A stretch of 64,000 nt of DNA from Rebecca billardiae RCC1528 (taxonomy: Eukaryota; Haptophyta). The stretch covers positions 310,001-374,000 of the forward strand of contig OZ251230.1 of the NCBI GenBank assembly GCA_965240325.2, written 5' to 3'. Shown one piece after another: positions 28,375 to 36,800 of this stretch. How positions within the stretch are numbered: the stretch's first letter is position 1; the number at the start of each line of letters is the position of its first letter. Under the pieces are notes generated by a model. It saw only the letters and a list, made by a program, of their open reading frames with translations, did not search any database and was not told the DNA's origin. The position numbers were made by a program, and so were the translations under genes.

Positions 28375-31005
28375 ATGACGTCGTCGTGGGAGTTCCGCCA
28401 CTTCGACGTGGGTGGCGGCGTGGTGGTGGAGGCGGCGTGCCGGCCCTCGAGCGCGGAGCTGCACCGCAACGGCGGCGCGGACGCTGAGTCCGAGTCGGAT
28501 CTGACCGGCCACGTGCCGTGGCTGGCATGCCTGCCGCTGTGCACGCACCTCGCACGCACGCTCGTGCGCGCGTCGCCGCCGCCGGTGGCGCTGCGCGTGG
28601 TCGAGCTCGGTGCCGGCGTGGGCCTGCCCGGGCTGGTCGCCGGCCGCGTCGCATCGGCGCTCGTGCTCACGGACAACTCGCCGCCCGTGCTGGCGCAGCT
28701 CGAGGCGAGCCTGCGGCGAAACGTCGCGAACGGGCGCGCGCCTGCTGGCGCGCGCGTGGCCGCGCTCTCCTGGGGCTCCGGCGCGCTCCCCGCGGGGCTC
28801 GAGCGCGCCGTGGACCTCGTCCTCGCGGCGGACTGCGTGTACTACGCCGGCAGCGCGCGCGCCCTGCTGCGCACCGCCCTCCGCCTGCTCGCGCCCGGCG
28901 GCGTGCTGCTGCTCTCACACACGAGCCGGTGGGAGGAGACGGATCGGGAGCTGTGCGCGGCCGCGCGCGAGCTGGGGCTTGGGATGGCGGTTGCGCCGGG
29001 CGCGGCGCCGCCGACGGCGCACGAGAGCGGGCGCGTCGCGCGCGTGCTCGAGCTGCGGGCCCGACCGCCTCGGAGCCGCCCGGAGCTCGCGCCCAGCCTC
29101 GAGCGCGCGCTCGCACACGCGTCCGCCCTGGGCTGTCGCGTGTGGGCGGCTGAGGCCGAGCCGGCGGCGGCAGGGGCGGAGGAGGGGCGGCGGGGCGGCG
29201 AGAGCGGGCAGCGGGCGCGGGCCGCCTCGCCGCCGCGCAGCGTGGGCGTGCGCGGCGTCGGCCCGCTCGCCCTCACCCCCGACGCCGTGGACGAGCTGCT
29301 GCGCGCGCTGGGCGCGGACGCGCGCGCGCGCGAGGCCGTGCGCGAGCTCAGCCTGAGCGGGCACTGGCTGCACCCGGAGGCGCTGCTCGGCGTGGGCGGG
29401 GACGGGGTGGCGCATGCGCTGGCGAGCTGCGCCGCGCTCACCGCGCTCGACGTCTCCGCGAACGCGCTGGGCTCGGCCGGCGCGGGCGTGCCCTCCGAAG
29501 CCTCCGAAGCGGAGCACCGGTCGGCGCGCGCCAAGCGCGCCGCGCTGTGCGCGGCCGTGCGCGCCTGCAGCGGGCTGCGCGCGCTGCGCGTGGCGGCGTG
29601 CGAGCTGAGCGAGGCGGACGCGCTCGAGCTGGCGCGGGCACTCGCGGACGCTTGCCCGGAGCTGCGCGCCCTGGACGCGAGCGCCAACCCCATCGGCGAC
29701 GGCGGCGCCCTCGCCCTCGCGCGCACGCTCGCGCCGCATCGCGCGCGCGATGGCGAGATGCAATCTCCGCCCGCGGAGATGCAATCTGCACGCACGGCTG
29801 CAGCAGCTGGCGCGACGCCCCCGCCGGCCGAGCTCTTGCTCGCGTATACGCGGCTCAGCGCGGAAGGCACCCCCGCCCTCGCCGCCTCGCTGCCCGCGGG
29901 CCTGCACCGCCTCGACCTGAGCGGCCAGTGGCTGGGGGATGACGGCTGCTCACAGCTCGCGCGCAACTACGTGCGAAGGAGCGGAGCGGCCGATGCGCTC
30001 ACGCACCTCAGGGCGGCGCACGCGACGAGCGGCTGGGGCGCGGCGACGCTCGTCGCGGCGGCGGCCGACGCGCCGTGCGCGCGGCTCGTCGAGCTCGTCC
30101 TGCGCGGCGACCGCATCGGCGACACGGACGGCGCGCGCATCGCCTCCGCGCTCGGCTGCAGCCCTGTGCGCGCCAGCCTGCAGCGGCTCGACCTGCGGGC
30201 AAACCAGCTGGGCTGGGAGGGCGCGGAGGCGCTGGCGGCCGCGCTGGCGAGCTGCGCGGCGCTCGTCGAGCTGAGGCTGGACGACAACCCGCTCGGCGAC
30301 GAGGGCGTCGACGCCCTCGCCGATGCCCTCGCCGGCACGGGCGTGGAGGGCGAGCCGCCGCTCCGGCCGCCCCCGGCGCTGCGCTCGCTCGGGCTGAGCG
30401 GAGTCGGCTGCGGAGACGAGGGCCTGGAGGCGGTGGGCAGGGCGGCCGCCGCGCTCGTGGCGGGCTCGGGCTGCGCCAGCCTGCGCGAGATCGACCTCCG
30501 GCGCAACGCGCTCACCCCGGCTGGGGCGGCGCGCGCGCTCGAGTGCATCGCCGCCGCCGCCATGGCTGCCGCTCCCACGGCCGAGGCGGCGGAGGGATGG
30601 CCGCCGGCCGGCACTTCGGCGCGACCACCGCCGCTCGAGGCGGCGCCGCAGTCGGGGGCAGGGCGCCGCACGAGCCCGCTGCTGCTCGACCTGCGCCGCG
30701 CTGCGGCCGCGATCGCCGATGCCCCTGCCGACGGCGGCGGTGGCAGTGGCAGTACCAGCGCACACGCGCCTGCGGACGGATCGGGAGAGCAGCGCGCTTG
30801 GGAGGCGGCGCGCCCAGCCGCGCTGTGCGCCTGGCGCGCAGGCCGCGTGCGCGCGCTCCTCCCGCACATTGGCGACGTGGGTGCGGACGAGGGTCGAGGG
30901 GCGCATGGCTGGATGGAATGGCGGGATGCGAGTGACGCCACGCCCCACAGTCTCGCAGCAGCGTCGGCGACGACGGCTACTGCGCCAGTACCATTCGGGT
31001 ACTGA
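28375..31005 (+). CDS. Fusion of a METTL21-type methyltransferase and RI-type leucine-rich repeats
   Basis: 876 residues from the ATG at 28375; this start is chosen because the protein then opens with SSWEFRHFDVGGGVVVEAA, the usual N-terminus of family-16 lysine methyltransferases. Residues ~1-215 carry SAM motif I (VVELGAGVGLPGLVAG), the acidic strand LVLTDNSPPVLAQLEASLRR, AADCVYY and the closing LLLSHTSRW. From about 290 to 730 there are at least eight LRRs of the ribonuclease-inhibitor kind (LTALDVSANALGSAG, LRALDASANPIGDGG, LHRLDLSGQWLGDDG, LQRLDLRANQLGWEG, LVELRLDDNPLGDEG, LREIDLRRNALTPAG). Such enzymes methylate lysines in chaperones or elongation factors; the repeats may choose the substrate. 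The fusion is continuous in one exon, so it is not a prediction artefact of splicing. Confidence 0.8.
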   Translation: MTSSWEFRHFDVGGGVVVEAACRPSSAELHRNGGADAESESDLTGHVPWLACLPLCTHLARTLVRASPPPVALRVVELGAGVGLPGLVAGRVASALVLTDNSPPVLAQLEASLRRNVANGRAPAGARVAALSWGSGALPAGLERAVDLVLAADCVYYAGSARALLRTALRLLAPGGVLLLSHTSRWEETDRELCAAARELGLGMAVAPGAAPPTAHESGRVARVLELRARPPRSRPELAPSLERALAHASALGCRVWAAEAEPAAAGAEEGRRGGESGQRARAASPPRSVGVRGVGPLALTPDAVDELLRALGADARAREAVRELSLSGHWLHPEALLGVGGDGVAHALASCAALTALDVSANALGSAGAGVPSEASEAEHRSARAKRAALCAAVRACSGLRALRVAACELSEADALELARALADACPELRALDASANPIGDGGALALARTLAPHRARDGEMQSPPAEMQSARTAAAAGATPPPAELLLAYTRLSAEGTPALAASLPAGLHRLDLSGQWLGDDGCSQLARNYVRRSGAADALTHLRAAHATSGWGAATLVAAAADAPCARLVELVLRGDRIGDTDGARIASALGCSPVRASLQRLDLRANQLGWEGAEALAAALASCAALVELRLDDNPLGDEGVDALADALAGTGVEGEPPLRPPPALRSLGLSGVGCGDEGLEAVGRAAAALVAGSGCASLREIDLRRNALTPAGAARALECIAAAAMAAAPTAEAAEGWPPAGTSARPPPLEAAPQSGAGRRTSPLLLDLRRAAAAIADAPADGGGGSGSTSAHAPADGSGEQRAWEAARPAALCAWRAGRVRALLPHIGDVGADEGRGAHGWMEWRDASDATPHSLAAASATTATAPVPFGY

Positions 31006-31199
31006 TGACTCGACGATGACAGCATGACATGCGCTCGACCGCGACCATCTGTCCATCATCTGTCGAGACGCAAGCGCGGCCGACGAAAAATCGTCGTCGT
31101 CGTCATGAAAATCGCTGCAGCACTCATGAAGTCATGAACCGAGGAAATCGACGCGACAAAATAATCGTCGTCGTCGTCATCAAAGACGAATCCGCCAAG

Positions 31200-31751
31200 A
31201 TGGTTGCTGCACACACGGCCGTGCTCGCTCGCCTCGCGGTGGCGACGCTGATCCCGACGATGGCCATCGCCCTCGGCGTGCCCCGGCTCGTCCGTTGGCT
31301 GAAGTCAAGGGCTGCTCCATCATCGACGGCCATCTCGCCGAACCTCCTCGTCACAGACATGCGCGCCTCGCTCGCATTTTACTGCGACCTGCTCGGCTTC
31401 TCCGTGGCGTTCACGGTCGACGATGCGAAAGGCTTCTCGATGGGCGAGGTGCGTGAGGGCACTGTCTTCGCGAGTCTCAAATGGGAGGGTCACGAGATCA
31501 TGCTGCAGACGGCTGCGAGCCTCGCAGCCGACCTTCCCGAGCACTTCACCTCGACTTCAACCGCGGGCCGCGCGGGTACGCTCTACCTCAGAGGGTACGA
31601 TCCAGCACCGTTGGAGCCCCGCCTGCCCAACGGCGTGCGCGTGAAAGGGCCAGAGCTCGCGTGGTACGGCATGAACGAGATGTACGTGCGCGACCCAGAC
31701 GGCCACCTCCTCTGCCTCGGCGCCCCCTTGGGGGGGCCGCCGGCTGCATGA
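31200..31751 (+). CDS. Glyoxalase/VOC-superfamily protein with an N-terminal membrane segment
   Basis: 183 residues from the ATG at 31200. Residues 1-30 (AVLARLAVATLIPTMAIALG) form a signal anchor or leader. The VOC fold follows: SPNLLVTDMRASLAFYCDLL, then GFSVAFTVDD, SMGEVREGTVFASLKWEGHE and the closing NEMYVRDPDGHLLCLG, with Glu in the usual metal-ligand place. Only one to one-and-a-half beta-alpha-beta-beta-beta modules are present, so it probably dimerises. VOC proteins include glyoxalase I, dioxygenases and resistance proteins; activity cannot be chosen here. It is downstream of and on the same strand as the methyltransferase fusion, 195 bp after its stop. Confidence 0.8.
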   Translation: MVAAHTAVLARLAVATLIPTMAIALGVPRLVRWLKSRAAPSSTAISPNLLVTDMRASLAFYCDLLGFSVAFTVDDAKGFSMGEVREGTVFASLKWEGHEIMLQTAASLAADLPEHFTSTSTAGRAGTLYLRGYDPAPLEPRLPNGVRVKGPELAWYGMNEMYVRDPDGHLLCLGAPLGGPPAA

Positions 31752-32065
31752 GTAGTCAAACCCAGAGGACGAGGTCCCGTCAGTCGTCCGACTGCTAGTT
31801 TTAGTAGAGTAGTACGACTAGCTGCTACTGTTAGTCGGCCGCCACTCCGACGAGAGGCACTCCGCCACGATTCAGGCCGCGGCCCACGTTCAAGAATCGT
31901 CGTGCATCATGATTCATGGCGGTCGTCAGGGTCCGCTGCGAGCGAGAATCGCCTCAGAGAATGCAGCGCGCATATGCAACGGGGCGACGAGTCACAGTCA
32001 AGCGCAGGCACGCGCGGGCTGCACGGCCCCAGTGCAGACCGGTGCCGGAGGGAAGTCATGATGAG
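31752..32065. other. Intergenic, convergent 3' ends
   Basis: Separates the VOC gene and the fucosyltransferase. It contains CTAGT-rich simple sequence (31793-31835); nothing else is seen. Confidence 0.5.
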
Positions 32066-33569
32066 TCATCGCCTTGACGCGAGAGCGCGCACATCGGCAT
32101 CGGGCGGAGTCGCCCGAGTGGCTGCTGGCGACGAAGCGCCGCCCGACTGCGTGCCCGCAGCGGTCGCCGCGTGCGCGCGCGCCAGCTGCAGCTGTGCCGA
32201 GCGCAGCCGGGCGGCGTGCTTGCGGAGGGAGCGCGGGTTGGTCACGTTCGAGCTGACACGGTAGCCCAGCATCGCGGCGGGCGGTCGGCGCTGCCCGCCC
32301 GCCCCGATGGGGAATCGCCACTTCCACGAGCAGCCGTAGTACGACTCGCCGTCCAGGTCGTGGAAGTGCGCGCGGTCGGGGTCGCGCGCGTACCTGAGCG
32401 CGTACGCGAGCCTCGCGTAGTTGGAGGAGAAGGTGCCGAGGAACCAGCGGCAGCGCACCATCAGCGCGAGCTGCGCGAGCAGGCTGAGGCCCTCGTCGTA
32501 CCGCGCGTACCGCGGCTCCGAGCGGTAGAACTCGAACGCCGCGCGCTCGCTCGCGTTGAGCGCGCGCCCGTTCGGGCGGCCGTCGCCGCGCAGCAGCGCG
32601 GCCACAGGCTTGTACTTGCCGCGCCGCACGGGCGAGATGAACTGCGCGCACGGGCGGGCCGCGGGGCGCGCGCGCGCGCAGCGGGCTCAGCCCCCCCGGC
32701 CCCGCCGGCCGCCTCGCGCGGCGCGTGCGCGCGGCCCGTGGCGCGCGCGGTGCAGCCCGCGCGCATGGGCGTGGCCTGCGCGCGCGCGCACGCGCCTGCT
32801 CCAGGGGCACGTGCAGCAGCCGCGCGACCACGCCCATGCGCGCCAGCTCGGCCGGCAGCTCGCGGAACGCGCCGAGGTCGTCCGAGCCGAGGACGACGGT
32901 GTCGAGGTGCTGCCAGTGGTAGAGGAACGCGAGCTGGCGCGCGTACTCGCCCACCGCGTGCCGCCGCCCCTCGCGCTTGTCCCCGTGCCGGACGTGCACC
33001 GCCGCAGCGTACGCGTACGCGCCGCTCTCGTTCAGACCGAGCCGCGCCTCGAGCGCGGCGACGTGCCGCGCGAGCGGCGCGGCGGGCCGCATGACGTAGC
33101 GCGCGATCTGCGCGCGGAACCACACGCTCGAGTGCGCGCGGCGGAGGCCCGCGCGGCGGCCCAGCGCCTCCGCGTCGAAGCGGTCCTCGAAGCAGGCCGT
33201 GTGCGTCACATTCACGCGCGCCGCCTGGCCGCGCTCGGCGAGCGCACACCCGCTCAGCGGGAGGAAGTAGCACTCGAGGCTCTGGGGCGCGCAGAGGAGC
33301 GGGTTGGCGTAGCGCATGCGAAAGCCCTCCGTGGAGAACACCGCGCCCACCTGCAGCGCGAGCAGCAGCGACTCGACGAGGGAGGCGAGTTGCGAGCCCA
33401 GCCCTGACGGCTTGCCGTCCCAGTGCACAAAGCGCGGCACCCGGTCGCACGCGGGCGGGTGCTGCACGTGGTAGACCCAGCGGCGGAAGGTGAGCGCGTC
33501 GCTCGAGGGCGGCTCCGCGCGCACGAGCGACACGAGCACTGCGGCGAGAGGCCACATCCACCTCGACAT
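32066..33569 (-). CDS. FUT8-like (GT23-type) fucosyltransferase, secretory
   Basis: Exon 1 starts at 33569 with a signal peptide or anchor (MSRWMWPLAAVLVSLVRA). It contains FVHWDGKPSGLGSQLASLVE, the nucleotide-sugar motif AAVHVRHGDKREG and the region TVVLGSDDLGAFRE. Exon 2 (32066-32641) carries LMVRCRWFLGTFSSNYARLA, the second donor-binding motif, and a C-terminal tail. In-frame joining needs a phase-0 intron: 32642-32810 with donor GTGCCC (169 bp, giving 444 residues), or 32642-32795 with a GC donor. The motifs fit alpha-1,6-fucosyltransferase and its bacterial NodZ relatives, which transfer fucose from GDP-fucose to core N-glycans in the Golgi. The actual acceptor is not shown by the sequence. 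Divergent from the SBNO gene with 327 bp between starts. Confidence 0.72.
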
Positions 33570-33896
33570 CCTCCCCTCCCCAGTTCACGTGCAGGCCGCC
33601 ATCGTGCCAGACCGGCGAGGGCGAGCGCCAACGTCGTTCCGCTCCGCTGCGCCGCCGCCGGGCGGCCGTTTGCTCCGTTGCTTTTCGTCCATCCGCACTC
33701 CGCAGCGAAGCGCGCGGTTTTTCGATTCAGAATTCAGATTCCTTTCGCGGCGCGAATCCTCAGCTTGCTATTTTCAAGTCCTCACTGTCTTGGTCGCCAG
33801 CCTTTGATCAAGGGCCACTGGTCAACAGCGGCCCCTCGCGCTCGCTGGAAGCCGCGCGCGCTCGCTCGGAGCTCGGCCGGCCGGCAGGTCGCGAGC

Positions 33897-36800
33897 ATGG
33901 CGATGATTGATGCGGGTGCCACCTCCACCGATGTGATCGACGTCGACGCCGGCGAGCACCATGCTGCAGCATCCGTGCCGCCGCAGGCGGATGGCATGGC
34001 GTGGCTGCGCGCCCACGAGCCGAGCGGCTACGTGCTGGCGCAGCTCATGTTCGAGCACGGCCTCTCGCTCTCGGAGGCCATCGAGGCCATGCGCACCGTG
34101 AGCCCATCGGGCAGCAGCGTGGATGCCGACGAGCGCACGAGGCGCTGCGCGCTCGTGAGCTCTGGGCAAAGCACGGCGCATGCGCGCTCGGCGAGCGCCC
34201 CGGCGCGCGGCGACGCCCAGCGCGCACGGCCCGACGAGCCGAGGGCACCCGATGACGCCGATGGCGGCGTTTCCACCGCGCTCGTGCCATATTCGCGGCA
34301 GCCGCCGGCGGCAGCCGCAGCCGAGCCACCCGCCGCGCGTGCGGGCGGCAGCGATGAGGGCCGTGGCGCCGCCGACGCCGAGGCGGGCGGCGGCGGCGAC
34401 GACTGGGCCGGCGGCGCGGACGAATCCCGCTTAGACGACGCGATGTGGGACGAAGATGATGACGAGCTCATCCTCAGCTACGGCCACTCGGATCCTCCGG
34501 TGGCCGACGACGAGTCCGCGCACAACAGCGACGACGCGTCGCGGGAGGTCGGCGGTGGCGGCGCACTCATTGCCGTCGGCCTGGAGGACGGGGAGGACGA
34601 CAGCGACGGTGACGCGCTCGAGCAGTGCCGGCGCGAGCACGCTCGCGCGCCCAGTGCCGTGCGCGCCATCTTGGACCGCGGCGCTGCTGGCGGCGGCTCC
34701 GCCGCCGGAGGCGGCGCGCAGGGAGGCGGTGGGCGCGGCGGCGGGCGCGGCGGCGGGCGCGGCGGCGGGCGCGGCGGCGGGCGCGGCCGGCCGCGCGCGG
34801 ACTCGGGCGACTCGGATGACGAGCCCGTCAGCCCCGACACCATCCTGTACACGCCGAACGTCGACTCGACGGGCGCCATCCCCGACGCGATGCGCTACGT
34901 GCCCGTGCGCAGTACGGCCGAGCTCGCGCTCGCGCCGCGCCACCCGGCTGCCATCCAGCAGTCGGCCGCGATGCGGATGGCCGAGCCCCCGCCCATCACC
35001 GTCTCCACGGCGATGAGCGAGCAGATGCCCGAGTGGGCGCGCGCCGGGCGGCTCTCGAGCTGCCAGCTCGAGGCGGTGCTCTACGCCCGGCAGGCCAACA
35101 GCGTCACGTACCGCTCGCGCCGCACCAAGTACGAGCAGCGGCGGCTGCTCGGGCCGATCGAGGAGCTGGCGGTCGGTCCGGAGATCGAGTTTCGTCGCGG
35201 CTTCCTGCTGGGCGACTCGGCGGGGATGGGCAAGTCGCGCACGATCGCGGCGTACATCCTCGACGCCGCGCTGCGCGGGCACACGCGCGCGGTGCTCATC
35301 TCGGTCAACGCCGAGCTCGGGCACGACGCGATCGACGAGGGCTTTGCGCCGCTCGGCTGCGTGCGCGACCACGCGCACTTCGACGCGCAGTGGGAGCTCG
35401 AGGTGCGCATGCTCGCGGACTACGAGGCGGGCGCGGACGTGAGCAAGCTGCCGCGCAGCGGCGTGCTCTTCACCACGTACAGCCTCCTCTCCAACCGGCG
35501 GCGCGTCGAGCAGCTCCTCGCGTGGATGCGCGGGTGCGGCGCCGCGCCCGTGCTCGTGTTTGACGAGGGCCACCGCGCCAAGAACCTGTACCCGCCGACC
35601 AAGCAGGGGCGGCGCGGCCCGCCCCAGCCGAGCCAGCAGGGGCTCGCGGTGAAGGAGCTGCAGGACGAGTTCCCCGACGCGCTCGTGCTCTACTCCTCCG
35701 CGACGGGCGCGTCGGAGCCCGCGAACATGGCGTACATGGGGCGGCTCGGGCTGTGGGGGCCGCTGCGGCCGTACGCGGCCTTCTCCTCGTTTGTGAGCAA
35801 GCACGTGGACGACGAGCTGCTCTCGCTCGAGCTGACGTGCATCAGCCTGAAGGAGCAGGGGCTGCTGTGCGCGCGCGAGATCGCGTTCGGCGACGGCGCG
35901 AGCAACCTCTCGTGCAGCTTCGAGTTCGAGCAGATCCGCGTCTCGGCCGCGCACGTGTCGCTGTACGACCGCGCGGTGGGCGCGTGGGCGGACATCTACG
36001 ACACGGCCTTTGGCGACAAGGCGGCCGCGCTGAGCAGCAAGGAGGTGCAGGTGGCCAAGGCGGTGTTCTGGGGCGCGAGCCAGCGCGGCATGCGCGGGCT
36101 GCTCACCTCGTTCAAGGTGCCGCACATCATCCAAGCCGCCGAGGCCGCGCTGCGCGACGGCCTCTCGGTCGTGGTCGGGCTGCAGCTCACCGACGCGGCG
36201 GCCGCGCGCCGAGCCGCCGAGCGCGCGGCCGACGCGGGCGTGGCCGAGCTGGACGAGAACTTGTCGGGCGCGGCGGACGCGATGTGGCACCTCGTCGACT
36301 ACCTCTTCGACCCGAGCAGCGCGCACGCCAAGATGCCCGACGCCGCGCAGCACGCGCGGCTGCAGGCGCTGGTCCGCTCGCTCGCGCTGCCCCCCGGCGC
36401 GCTCGACGCGCTCGTGCACCACTTCGGCGAGGACGGGCTCAGCGAGATCACGGGGCGCACGCGGCGCACGGTGCTCGACGCGGCGGGGCGCGTGGTGAGC
36501 AGGCGGCGCACCAAGAAGGACCGGCGGCGCGACCGCAACGCCTTCATGTCCGGCGCGAAGCGCGTGATCGTCGTCTCGGCCGCCGGCTCGGTCGGGATCT
36601 CCCTGCACGCGTCGCTCGCGCCCGGCTGCCGCAACCGGCAGCAGCGGCTGCACATCTGCGCGGAGCTCGCGTGGTCGGCGGACGCGTTCGTGCAGCAGTG
36701 CGGCCGCTCGCACCGCGCGAACCAGGCGAACGGCCCGCGGTACGCCGTGCTCACCACCGACTTCAAGGCGGAGGAGCGCTTCGTCTCGACGATCGCCGCG

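Noticed and set aside
32642-32795. GC-AG intron in the fucosyltransferase
   Set aside because: A phase-compatible GT donor (GTGCCC at 32810) gives an equally good protein, so a non-canonical donor is not required.
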